NCBI GenBank assembly: GCA_964540795.1
Contig: CAZINX010000011.1
Coordinates: forward strand, 5,618-69,617
Direction of reading: 5' to 3'
From: Dichotomicrobium sp964540795
GTDB lineage: Bacteria > Pseudomonadota > Alphaproteobacteria > Rhizobiales > Rhodomicrobiaceae
DNA length: 64,000 nucleotides
The notes under the pieces: generated by a model
The model's database searches: none
What the model was told of the DNA's origin: nothing
What the model saw: the letters and a program-made list of their open reading frames with translations, nothing else
Part shown: positions 1 through 8,846 of the stretch, piece by piece
Position numbering within the stretch: position 1 is the stretch's first letter
How the letters are laid out: each line of letters opens with the position of its first letter
Translations under genes and position numbers: made by a program

Positions 1-894
<894 letters not shown>

Positions 895-997
895 GCGCGC
901 GGGTTCATTCACGCCAGCCAAGGTCGTTTCCGATAAGTCTGGCAGCCCCAGCGTCCGGTAAACAGTGCATCGCCGCCAATCGGGAGGAGGAAACGCC

Positions 998-2107
998 ATG
1001 GATGTTCGCGCCGCCGTCGCTTTCGAAGCCGGCAAGCCGCTCGAAGTCACAACCGTCCAGCTCGAAGGCCCGAAAGAGGGCGAAGTGCTGGTCGAGGTCC
1101 ACGCGACGGGCATTTGCCACACCGATGAATTCACCCGCTCCGGCGCGGACCCGGAGGGGCTGTTCCCGGCGATTCTCGGCCATGAAGGCGCGGGCGTGGT
1201 GGTCGACACCGGGCCCGGCGTGAAGCACGTGAAAAAGGGCGATCACGTCATCCCGCTCTACACGCCGGAATGCCGCGAGTGCGAATACTGCCTGAACCCC
1301 AAGACCAATCTGTGCCAGAAAATCCGCTCGACGCAGGGGCAGGGCCTGATGCCCGACGGCACCTCGCGTTTCTCTCTCGACGGCAAGCCGCTGCACCACT
1401 ACATGGGCACTTCGACCTTCGCGAATTACACTGTGCTGCCCGAGATCGCGGTTGCGAAAATCCGCGAGGACGCGCCGTTCGACAAAGTGTGCTATGTCGG
1501 CTGCGGCGTGACCACCGGCATCGGCGCGGTGATCAACAGCGCAAAGGTGGAGCCGGGCGCGAACTGCATCGTCTTCGGCCTCGGCGGCATCGGCCTGAAC
1601 GTGATTCAGGGACTGCGGCTCGTCGGCGCGAACATGATCGTCGGAGTCGATGTCAACCCGGCCAAGAAGGAATGGGGCGAGCGCTTCGGCATGACCCATT
1701 TCGTCAACCCGAAGGAGGTCGAGGGCGATCTGGTCCCTTATCTGGTTAATCTCACCGGCGGCGGCGGCGACTACACCTTCGACTGCACTGGCAACGTGGA
1801 TGTCATGCGGGCCGCGCTTGAATCCGCGCACAAGGGCTGGGGCGAGAGCATCATCATCGGCGTTGCGCCGGCCGGCGCGGAGATTTCCACCCGCCCGTTC
1901 CAGCTTGTCACCGGGCGCGTCTGGCGCGGCACCGCATTCGGCGGCGCGCGGGGGCGGACCGACGTGCCCAGGATCGTCGACTGGTATATGGACGGCAAGA
2001 TCGAGATCGACCCGATGATTACCCAGACCATGCCGCTCGATGACATCAACAAGGGCTTCGACATGATGCACCACGGGCAGGGCATCCGCAGCGTCGTGAC
2101 GTTTTAG
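998..2107 (+). CDS. frmA: S-(hydroxymethyl)glutathione dehydrogenase (class III alcohol dehydrogenase)
   Basis: This 369-residue zinc enzyme oxidises S-hydroxymethylglutathione, the spontaneous adduct of formaldehyde and glutathione, to S-formylglutathione with NAD+. Catalytic zinc ligands are visible as C40 in TGICHTDEF and H62-E63 in GHEGAG. The structural zinc site is C92, C95, C98 and C106. The Rossmann motif FGLGGIGLN follows. I chose the ATG at 998 because a strong GGAGGAGG lies just upstream; an in-frame start at 965 would add 11 residues that do not look like the family. The next gene, 23 bp downstream, encodes the following enzyme of the pathway, so the two are probably cotranscribed. 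The symbols adhI or flhA are used in other alphaproteobacteria. Confidence 0.96.
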   Translation: MDVRAAVAFEAGKPLEVTTVQLEGPKEGEVLVEVHATGICHTDEFTRSGADPEGLFPAILGHEGAGVVVDTGPGVKHVKKGDHVIPLYTPECRECEYCLNPKTNLCQKIRSTQGQGLMPDGTSRFSLDGKPLHHYMGTSTFANYTVLPEIAVAKIREDAPFDKVCYVGCGVTTGIGAVINSAKVEPGANCIVFGLGGIGLNVIQGLRLVGANMIVGVDVNPAKKEWGERFGMTHFVNPKEVEGDLVPYLVNLTGGGGDYTFDCTGNVDVMRAALESAHKGWGESIIIGVAPAGAEISTRPFQLVTGRVWRGTAFGGARGRTDVPRIVDWYMDGKIEIDPMITQTMPLDDINKGFDMMHHGQGIRSVVTF

Positions 2108-2130
2108 CGCGCAGCCGCAAGAGGGGCTTC

Positions 2131-2961
2131 ATGGAGACCATTGGCCAACACCGCTGCTTTGCCGGCACGCAATATGTCTGCCAGCACCCGTCCGAAGCGA
2201 CCGGCACGCCGATGACCGTCGCGGCCTATGTGCCGGACAGCGCCAAGGACGCGCCAGCGCCGGTGCTGTTCTACCTGTCCGGGCTGACCTGCACCCATGC
2301 CAACGTCATGGAAAAAGGCGAATACCGCCGCGCGGCCAGCGAACATGGCGTGATCGTCATCTGCCCGGACACCAGCCCGCGCGGCGACGATGTGCCGGAC
2401 GACGAGGCTTATGATCTCGGCCAGGGCGCGGGCTTTTACGTCGATGCGACCGAGGCCCCCTGGTCCCGGCATTTCCGCATGTGGCGCTACATCACGGAGG
2501 AGCTTCCCGCGCTCGTGGGCGCGTCCTTCCCGGCGGACATGAACCGCGCGGGCATTTTCGGTCATTCGATGGGCGGGCATGGCGCGCTCGTCGCCGCTTT
2601 GCGCCTGCCGGAAACCTTCCGCACGGTCTCGGCCTTCGCGCCGATCGTCGCGCCCGCGCGCGTGCCGTGGGGCGAGAAGGCGTTTTCCACATATCTCGGG
2701 ATGGACCCCGACGCGTGGCGCAAATACGACGCGGTTGCGCTGATTGAAGACGGCGCGCGCGTGAACGAACTGCTCGTTGATCAAGGCGAGGCGGATGTCT
2801 TCCTCGCCGAGCAACTGCGCCCTGAACTGCTTGAAGAAGCCTGCGCTTCCGGCTCAATCCCCCTGACGCTGCGCCGCCACGACGGTTTCGATCACTCCTA
2901 CTACTTCATCTCAACCTTTATGGCCGATCATATTGCCTGGCACGCCGGGCGCCTCGGCTGA
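2131..2961 (+). CDS. fghA: S-formylglutathione hydrolase
   Basis: This 276-residue cytosolic serine esterase of the alpha/beta-hydrolase (esterase D) family hydrolyses S-formylglutathione to formate and glutathione, completing glutathione-linked formaldehyde oxidation. The nucleophile is S146 in GHSMGGHGAL and the catalytic His is H255 in HDGFDHSYYF. YLSGLTCTHAN near residue 50 forms the oxyanion-hole region, as in family members. It follows frmA by 23 bp on the same strand, which supports a two-gene detoxification operon. Length is normal. Nothing links the pair to the next gene, murA, which starts 118 bp later. Confidence 0.96.
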   Translation: METIGQHRCFAGTQYVCQHPSEATGTPMTVAAYVPDSAKDAPAPVLFYLSGLTCTHANVMEKGEYRRAASEHGVIVICPDTSPRGDDVPDDEAYDLGQGAGFYVDATEAPWSRHFRMWRYITEELPALVGASFPADMNRAGIFGHSMGGHGALVAALRLPETFRTVSAFAPIVAPARVPWGEKAFSTYLGMDPDAWRKYDAVALIEDGARVNELLVDQGEADVFLAEQLRPELLEEACASGSIPLTLRRHDGFDHSYYFISTFMADHIAWHAGRLG

Positions 2962-3079
2962 TCGCCCTGTAAGTCCCCTTCTTGCGCGCCTCCCCCGGGT
3001 CGGCTACAGGTGAGGATTAACAAAGACGTCGGCGGGCCAGACCGCCGATGGGGGCATTGACTCAACCCGGCGAGATGCA

Positions 3080-4369
3080 ATGGACAAGATTCGCGTGACC
3101 GGCGGCGTGCCGCTCAATGGCGCTATCAGTATCAGCGGCGCGAAGAACGCCACGCTGCCGCTCATGATCGCCAGCCTGCTCACGTCCGACACGCTGACGC
3201 TCAAGAATGTGCCCAACCTGGCGGATGTGCAGACGCTGGCGCGGATCCTGCGCAATCACGGGGTCGACTCCGCGCTCGACGGCAAGCGCGCCAACGGCGC
3301 GCCCAAGCAGGGCGACACGCTGCACCTGACCGCGCGCGACATTGTCGACACGACCGCGCCTTATGACATGGTGCGGCGGATGCGCGCGAGCTTCTGGGTG
3401 CTCGGTCCGCTTCTGGCGCGGTGCGGGGAGGCGCGCGTGTCGCTGCCCGGCGGTTGCGCGATCGGTACGCGGCCCGTCGACCTGCATCTTGAGGGCCTGA
3501 AGGCGCTGGGTGCGCAGATCGACCTGGATGGCGGCTATGTCGTGGCAAAAGCCCTGAACGGCCTGCAGGGCGGGCGCATCACCTTCCCGAAGGTCTCCGT
3601 CGGCGCAACCCAGAACGTCTTGATGGCCGCGACGCTGGCCAAGGGCGAGACCGTCATCGAGAACGCGGCGATGGAGCCGGAGGTCGGCGATGTGGCGACC
3701 TGTCTCACCAAGATGGGCGCGCATATCGAGGGCATCGGCAGCCCGACGCTGCGCATTCAGGGCGTCGACTATCTCGAAGGCGCGGTGCACACCGTCCTGC
3801 CCGACCGGATCGAAACCGGCACCTATGCCATGGCCGTGGCGGCCACGGGCGGCGAGGTGATGCTGGAGGGCGCCCGCGCAGACCTGCTGGAAGCGCCGAT
3901 CGAGGTGCTGCGCGCGGCGGGCGTGCAGGTCGACGTCACCAATGAAGGCATCCGGGTTGCCCGCAACGGCGCGGCTCTGATTCCGGTCGATGTCGAAACT
4001 GAGCCGTTCCCCGGCTTCCCGACCGACCTGCAAGCGCAGTTCATGGCGCTTATGTGCAAGGCTGACGGCGCGTCGCATATCCGCGAGACGATTTTCGAGA
4101 ACCGCTTCATGCATGTGCAGGAGCTTGCCCGGCTGGGCGCGCAGATCGACCTGGCGGGCGACACGGCGACGGTGCATGGCGTGAAGGCGCTGCGCGGCGC
4201 GGAAGTGATGGCCACCGACCTGCGGGCTTCGGTCTCGCTTGTGATCGCCGGGCTGGTCGCCGAGGGCGACACGGAGATCAACCGCGTCTACCATCTCGAC
4301 CGCGGCTTCGAGGAACTGGAGCGCAAGCTGGGCGACTGCGGCGCGCAGATCGAGCGTCTCGCCGCTTGA
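3080..4369 (+). CDS. murA: UDP-N-acetylglucosamine 1-carboxyvinyltransferase
   Basis: MurA (429 residues) transfers enolpyruvate from PEP to UDP-GlcNAc, the first committed step of peptidoglycan synthesis in the cytoplasm. K22 in SGAKNATLP and the catalytic cysteine C126 in PGGCAIGTRP are both present; the Cys is the residue alkylated by fosfomycin. The two-domain inside-out barrel pattern is consistent throughout. The gene starts the order murA, DUF2948, hisD, UPF0262, LMW phosphatase, maf, yacG, which is conserved in many alphaproteobacteria. Confidence 0.97.
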   Translation: MDKIRVTGGVPLNGAISISGAKNATLPLMIASLLTSDTLTLKNVPNLADVQTLARILRNHGVDSALDGKRANGAPKQGDTLHLTARDIVDTTAPYDMVRRMRASFWVLGPLLARCGEARVSLPGGCAIGTRPVDLHLEGLKALGAQIDLDGGYVVAKALNGLQGGRITFPKVSVGATQNVLMAATLAKGETVIENAAMEPEVGDVATCLTKMGAHIEGIGSPTLRIQGVDYLEGAVHTVLPDRIETGTYAMAVAATGGEVMLEGARADLLEAPIEVLRAAGVQVDVTNEGIRVARNGAALIPVDVETEPFPGFPTDLQAQFMALMCKADGASHIRETIFENRFMHVQELARLGAQIDLAGDTATVHGVKALRGAEVMATDLRASVSLVIAGLVAEGDTEINRVYHLDRGFEELERKLGDCGAQIERLAA

Positions 4370-4477
4370 GCGCGGGCGGTATTTCCGGCAGATTATCAGG
4401 CATGTGACGCGGCTGCGCGCCACGACGACCGGCGCGCAAAGGGCCTTGGGCCTGCCTATGCGCGACAGGACTCATCC

Positions 4478-4951
4478 ATGACGGCACTGAAACTGCATGC
4501 GCTCGACGAAGAGGACCTGCAGGTGATTTCCGCGCATCTGCAGGATGCGATCATGCGCGTGCAGGACATGACCTATCAGCCGCGCCAGCATCGCTTCGCC
4601 GCGGTGCTCAACCGCTTCGACTGGCTGGATGCCGAACGCGGCAGCGGCAAGCGCGGGCGCTATCGGCGGCGTCAGTCGGCGCTGCGGTTTGACCGCGTGC
4701 TGGACGCCAAGATTCAGAACATCGACAAGCGGCGCAATGACGGCGTCTTCGAGCTGCTCGCCATCCAGTTTCATCCGACGGACCCGCCCGGCGGCGAGGT
4801 GTTGCTGATTTTCGCCGGCGACGCCGCGATCCGGCTCACGGTCGAATGCATCGAAGCGGAGCTGCGCGACCTGACCGCCGCCTGGCGCGCCCGCAGCAAG
4901 CCCGAACACAACATCGACGACGCGCCCGCCCGGTCGGACCATTCCGATTGA
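4478..4951 (+). CDS. DUF2948 family protein
   Basis: A 157-residue soluble protein of the alphaproteobacterial DUF2948 family, whose function is unknown to me. The N-terminal block LHALDEEDLQVISAHLQDA and the later FHPTDPPGGEVLLIFAGDAAIRL region are what I recognise. There is no signal peptide or membrane helix. It lies between murA (108 bp upstream) and hisD (22 bp downstream), its standard place in this lineage, and is probably cotranscribed with hisD. The ATG at 4478 gives a normal length. Confidence 0.9.
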   Translation: MTALKLHALDEEDLQVISAHLQDAIMRVQDMTYQPRQHRFAAVLNRFDWLDAERGSGKRGRYRRRQSALRFDRVLDAKIQNIDKRRNDGVFELLAIQFHPTDPPGGEVLLIFAGDAAIRLTVECIEAELRDLTAAWRARSKPEHNIDDAPARSDHSD

Positions 4952-4973
4952 CCGCAACCTCGAAAGAGCCGCC

Positions 4974-6266
4974 ATGCCCGTTTCCCTGAACACCGCTGAT
5001 GCGGATTTTGCACGCCAGTTCGACGCCTTTCTCGCCGCGCGGCGCGAGGAGGAAGCCGACGTCTCGCAAACCGTTGCGCAGATCATCGCGGATGTGCGCG
5101 AACGCGGCGATGCGGCGGTGACGGAGCTGACGAGGCGCTTCGACGAGATCGACGTCGCTGCCGCCGGGATGCGCGTGACCGACGACGAAATCGCGACGGC
5201 CGTGGCCGAGGCGCCCGCGGAGACGATGGATGCGCTGAAGCTGGCGCGCGACCGGATCGAGGCGTTTCACCGCCGCCAGCTTCCCAGCGACGACCGCTAT
5301 ACCGACGAACAGGGCGCGGAGCTCGGCTACAAGTGGACGGCCGTGGACTCCGCCGGACTTTACGTGCCGGGTGGGCAGGCGGCGTATCCCAGCTCGGTCC
5401 TGATGAATGCGGTGCCGGCCAAGGTCGCGGGCGTCCCGCGCGTGGCGATGGTGGTGCCGACGCCGGGCGGGGTGATGAACCCGCTGGTTTTCGCTGCCGC
5501 GCTGCTGGCCGGGGTCGATGAGGTCTATCGCATCGGCGGCGCGCAGGCGGTCGCGGCGCTTGCCTTCGGCACGGAGACGGTCGAGCCGGTCGCCAAGATC
5601 GTCGGGCCGGGCAACGCTTATGTCGCCGAGGCCAAGCGGCAGGTGTTCGGGGTCGTTGGCATCGATTCCATCGCCGGGCCCAGCGAGGTGCTGATCGTTG
5701 CGGACAAGGACAACCGGCCAGACTGGATTGCCGCCGACCTGCTCGCGCAGGCCGAGCACGACGCCGCCGCGCAGTCGATCCTCATTACCGATGACGGCCA
5801 ACTCGCCGAAGCGGTCGCGAGCGAGGTTGGCAAGCAGCTCGCCACGCTGCCGCGCGGCAATATCGCCGGGGCAAGCTGGGAGCGGTTCGGCGCGATCATC
5901 AAGCTTGAGCGGCTGGACCAAGCCCCGGACCTGGTCAACCGCCTCGCCCCGGAACACCTCGAACTCGCCACCGCCGACCCGGAGGCGCTACTCGCCGATA
6001 TCCGCAACGCCGGGGCGGTGTTCCTCGGCCACTACACCCCCGAAGCCGTTGGCGATTACGTCGCCGGGCCGAACCACGTCCTGCCGACATCGCGCACCGC
6101 GCGCTTCTCGTCTGGTCTTGGCGTTCTGGACTTCATGAAGCGTTCATCTATCCTGCGACTGAGCGCGGATGCCTTGTGCGCGCTGGGACCAGCGGCGATG
6201 ACGCTTGCCGACGCCGAGGGGCTGCACGCCCACGCGCGCTCGATCGAGATGCGGCTGAACCGCTGA
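4974..6266 (+). CDS. hisD: Histidinol dehydrogenase
   Basis: HisD (430 residues) is a zinc enzyme catalysing the last two steps of histidine synthesis, L-histidinol to L-histidine, with two NAD+. Clear family blocks are AGLYVPGGQAAYPSS, YRIGGAQAVAALAFGT, IVGPGNAYVAEAKRQVFG and IDSIAGPSEVLIVAD, and near the C-terminus the GDYVAGPNHVLPTSRTARFS block with zinc- and substrate-binding residues. Start and length fit the family. It stands apart from other his genes, as is usual in Hyphomicrobiales, and sits 22 bp after the DUF2948 gene and 25 bp before the UPF0262 gene. Confidence 0.97.
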   Translation: MPVSLNTADADFARQFDAFLAARREEEADVSQTVAQIIADVRERGDAAVTELTRRFDEIDVAAAGMRVTDDEIATAVAEAPAETMDALKLARDRIEAFHRRQLPSDDRYTDEQGAELGYKWTAVDSAGLYVPGGQAAYPSSVLMNAVPAKVAGVPRVAMVVPTPGGVMNPLVFAAALLAGVDEVYRIGGAQAVAALAFGTETVEPVAKIVGPGNAYVAEAKRQVFGVVGIDSIAGPSEVLIVADKDNRPDWIAADLLAQAEHDAAAQSILITDDGQLAEAVASEVGKQLATLPRGNIAGASWERFGAIIKLERLDQAPDLVNRLAPEHLELATADPEALLADIRNAGAVFLGHYTPEAVGDYVAGPNHVLPTSRTARFSSGLGVLDFMKRSSILRLSADALCALGPAAMTLADAEGLHAHARSIEMRLNR

Positions 6267-6291
6267 AGGCGCAAACCGTGAGCCGGAGCCG

Positions 6292-6786
6292 ATGACAGAC
6301 GACCCCGAGACGCCTGAACGCCGCGACCGGCTCATCGACATCACGCTGGACGAGACGTCCATCAGCCACAATTCGCCCGAGGTCCAGCACGAGCGCAAGG
6401 TCGCCATTTTCGATCTGCTGGAGGAAAACACCTTCGTACTGGAGGACGGCACGCCCGGCCCGTACCGCCTTCATCTGGAGATAGTGGAGAACCGGCTGGC
6501 CTTTCACGTCGCGCGGGATGACGGCGCGCACGCGATGACGTTTCTCCTGTCGCTGTCGCCGTTCCGCAAGATCGTCAAGGACTATTTCCTCGTTTGCGAG
6601 AGCTACTACGCCGCGATCAAGAGCGAGCCGCCCAGCCGGATCGAGGCGCTCGACATGGGCCGGCGCGGGCTGCACAACGAAGGCACGCAGCTCTTGCAGC
6701 AGCGGCTTGAAGGAAAGATCAGCGTGGATTTCGATACGGCCCGGCGGCTGTTCACGCTGATCTGCGCGCTCCACTGGAAGGGATGA
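6292..6786 (+). CDS. UPF0262 family protein
   Basis: A 164-residue protein of the conserved alphaproteobacterial family UPF0262, function unknown. The hallmark region is RLIDITLDETSISHNSPEVQ followed by HERKVAIFDLLEENTF, and later ALSPFRKIVKDYFLVCESYY-like residues. It has no signal peptide and looks cytosolic. It follows hisD by 25 bp and precedes the phosphatase-like gene by 4 bp, so all three are likely on one transcript. The conserved neighbourhood is the main handle on its role. Confidence 0.9.
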   Translation: MTDDPETPERRDRLIDITLDETSISHNSPEVQHERKVAIFDLLEENTFVLEDGTPGPYRLHLEIVENRLAFHVARDDGAHAMTFLLSLSPFRKIVKDYFLVCESYYAAIKSEPPSRIEALDMGRRGLHNEGTQLLQQRLEGKISVDFDTARRLFTLICALHWKG

Positions 6787-6790
6787 GCCG

Positions 6791-7273
6791 TTGGACGCGC
6801 CGCCGCCCAGCGACAAGCCGCCCAACCCTATGCCGGACCTGCCCGGCGCCGTGCTGTTCGCGTGCAACATGAACGCCGTGCGCTCGCCGATGGCCGCGGC
6901 GCTGTTCAGGCATCTGGCGCGCAGCCGCGTCTATGTCGAATCCGCGGGCGTGCGCGCCGGCGAGACGGACCCGTTCGCCATCGCGGCGATGGATGAGGTC
7001 GGGCTGGACATCGCAGGGCACCGCCCGCACACCATTGCTGATCTGTTCGACACCTCGTTCGATGTGGTCATCACGCTCACTCCGGAGGCGCATCACCAGG
7101 CGCTGGAGATGACACGGACCATGGCGGTGGAGGTGGAATACTGGCCGACGCTCGACCCGACGCTGACCAGCGGCAGCCGCGAGCAGATCATGGAGGCCTA
7201 CCGGGCCTGCCGCGACGGGATATTGCAGCGGATCAAGGCGCGGTTTCCATTTCCCGGCGCGCCGCATGTATGA
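6791..7273 (+). CDS. Low-molecular-weight protein-tyrosine phosphatase family protein (arsenate reductase-like)
   Basis: A 160-residue member of the LMW phosphotyrosine phosphatase/ArsC fold. The P-loop CX5R is C25-NMNAV-R31-S, and a late Asp-Pro (YWPTLDPTL) can be the general-acid aspartate, so the residues for phosphatase chemistry are present. Arsenate reductase activity is often annotated for this family, but the paired downstream Cys residues are not obvious. The TTG at 6791 lies 4 bp after the UPF0262 stop; an ATG at 6830 (MPDLPGAVLF) is an equally possible start and would remove 13 Pro-rich residues. The frame is sure, the start is not. Confidence 0.85.
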   Translation: MDAPPPSDKPPNPMPDLPGAVLFACNMNAVRSPMAAALFRHLARSRVYVESAGVRAGETDPFAIAAMDEVGLDIAGHRPHTIADLFDTSFDVVITLTPEAHHQALEMTRTMAVEVEYWPTLDPTLTSGSREQIMEAYRACRDGILQRIKARFPFPGAPHV

Positions 7274-7292
7274 GCCGGACACGCTCCGAAAA

Positions 7293-7616
7293 TCAGCTCG
7301 TTCCCTCCGCTTCCCGCGCGGCCACGCCATGCGGCCGGAACGCTTCTTCCTTGAGACACTCCTGAAGCGCGCGATAGCTCTTCACGCCCTCGCGCCGCAG
7401 CTCGCGCAGGCAGGTCCAGCGCGCTCTGGGCGGAATGGTCTGCCAAGGCGCGGCCACGATCCGGCGCGCGCGGGCTTCAAATTCGGCGCAATGCGCGTAG
7501 TCGGACGCCGACGGACAGACCTCCGACATGTTCCACTCCGGCAGCGTCTGCGCCGTCGCCGGGGACGCGATCAACGCCCCGAGGCAGAAGGCCAAAGCCG
7601 TTGTTGCCGTTCTCAT
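7293..7616 (-). CDS. Small exported protein with four cysteines, unknown function
   Basis: A 107-residue protein convergent with the phosphatase-like gene. Residues 1-22 form a typical Sec signal peptide ending in SPATA-Q. The mature part has four cysteines (C34, C43, C69, C87), which would allow two disulfides in the periplasm, and is rich in charged helix-forming residues. I do not recognise a family. In related genomes this neighbourhood often carries infA and maf; here this gene on the opposite strand fills part of the gap. The signal peptide and regular Cys spacing make it a credible gene rather than a chance frame. Confidence 0.7.
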   Translation of the reverse strand: MRTATTALAFCLGALIASPATAQTLPEWNMSEVCPSASDYAHCAEFEARARRIVAAPWQTIPPRARWTCLRELRREGVKSYRALQECLKEEAFRPHGVAAREAEGTS

Positions 7617-7872
7617 TGCGTTTCCTCCGGTTGCGCTGGCAGGCAGCGCTGCAACACACTATGCCGGGTGCAAGGCTAAGACTTTTTGACCGCGCGGCAA
7701 GCGCGTTGGGGCGGGAGTGCGCGCTCCAATAGCCAGTGGTCGTTTCGTAAGGGCATTGCGCTACGCTGCTCCATGCTCTGATGGCTTGATTTTGAGCCGG
7801 AGCGCGCCCATTCTCGCGACGCTCTGCGCCCGCGAAATACACCGAGGTTTTCACGGAGTCCTGTTTACCGCC

Positions 7873-8625
7873 ATGATAATGCCGAAGGACATCTCGCTGT
7901 CCGGCGCGCCCTCGCGCACAACCGTGGCGAGGCGCGCGGAAGATGCGTCCGCGAATCGGGTCGCTGGGCTGCCGGCGCGCCGGCCCGGCGTTGAGCGCAA
8001 GCCGCTGGTGCTGGCCAGCGCCTCGCCGCGCCGGCTGGCGCTGCTGGAGCAGATCGGCATCGAGCCGGATGCGCTCCGGCCCGCCTCCATCGACGAGACG
8101 CCGCGCAAGGGCGAGCGCCCGCGCACCCTGGCGCGCCGGCTGGCCCGCGAAAAGGCGCGGGCGGCGCGCGCAAGGCTGCACCGCGAGCCCGAGCTGGCGG
8201 ATGCCTGCGTGCTGGCGGCGGATACGGTCGTCGCGGTGGGCAACCGTGTGCTGATGAAGCCGGAATATCTGGATGAGGCGGCCGCGGCGTTGCAGCTTCT
8301 CTCGGGGCGTTCGCACCGGGTTTATACGGCTGTTTGCTTCATTACCTCCGATGGAGCGGCGCGGATGCGCACGGTCGAGACGCGGGTGCGCTTCAAGCGG
8401 CTCAGCTCTGAGGAGATCGAATCGTATCTCGCCAGCGGCGAATGGCGCGGCAAGGCGGGCGGCTACGCGATCCAGGGCATCGCCGGCGCCTTCGTGCAGA
8501 AGATCGTCGGCTCTTATTCGGCGGTCGTCGGGCTGCCGCTCAACGAGGTTGTGAGTTTACTGGTCGGCGAAGGGATGCCGGTGTATTTCGGCTGGCTGAA
8601 CCGCGCCGAGATCGACCCTGCATGA
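7873..8625 (+). CDS. maf: Maf family nucleotide pyrophosphatase
   Basis: Maf-like enzymes hydrolyse non-canonical or modified nucleoside triphosphates to monophosphates. The core begins at residue 43 with KPLVLASASPRRLALL, then DETPRKGERP, an acidic VLAADTVV segment and GEWRGKAGGYAIQGIAGAFV, all normal for the family. With the ATG at 7873 the protein has 250 residues and a basic, Pro/Ala-rich N-terminal extension of about 42 residues. A GTG at 7924 is an alternative start but has no visible ribosome-binding site. The stop codon overlaps the start of yacG (ATGA at 8622), which indicates translational coupling. Confidence 0.92.
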   Translation: MIMPKDISLSGAPSRTTVARRAEDASANRVAGLPARRPGVERKPLVLASASPRRLALLEQIGIEPDALRPASIDETPRKGERPRTLARRLAREKARAARARLHREPELADACVLAADTVVAVGNRVLMKPEYLDEAAAALQLLSGRSHRVYTAVCFITSDGAARMRTVETRVRFKRLSSEEIESYLASGEWRGKAGGYAIQGIAGAFVQKIVGSYSAVVGLPLNEVVSLLVGEGMPVYFGWLNRAEIDPA

Positions 8626-8825
8626 TGACGGACGAAAAACATCGCACGCACAAGGCGGGCAAGGCGAAGTGCCCGGTCTGCGGCAAGCCGCGCGACGCGG
8701 CCTATCGCCCGTTCTGCTCGCGGCGCTGCGCGGATATCGACCTGGGCCGCTGGCTCTCGGAGAGTTACGCCATGCCGATGCCGGACAGTGAGGCGGTTGG
8801 CGACCCGGATGAGCCGGAGCGCTGA
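8622..8825 (+). CDS. yacG: DNA gyrase inhibitor YacG, zinc-ribbon protein
   Basis: A 67-residue YacG protein with the family's single zinc site, formed by C17 and C20 (CPVCGKP) and C32 and C36 (FCSRRC). The family motif continues as RCADIDLGRWLSESY. In E. coli YacG binds GyrB and inhibits gyrase; that role is taken from the family. Two consecutive ATG codons (8622, 8625) are possible starts, and the first overlaps the maf stop as ATGA. Maf-YacG is a common alphaproteobacterial pair. Its C-terminal tail is acidic. Confidence 0.93.
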   Translation: MMTDEKHRTHKAGKAKCPVCGKPRDAAYRPFCSRRCADIDLGRWLSESYAMPMPDSEAVGDPDEPER

Positions 8826-8846
8826 GCCGGCCAAACGGGGGGTGCC

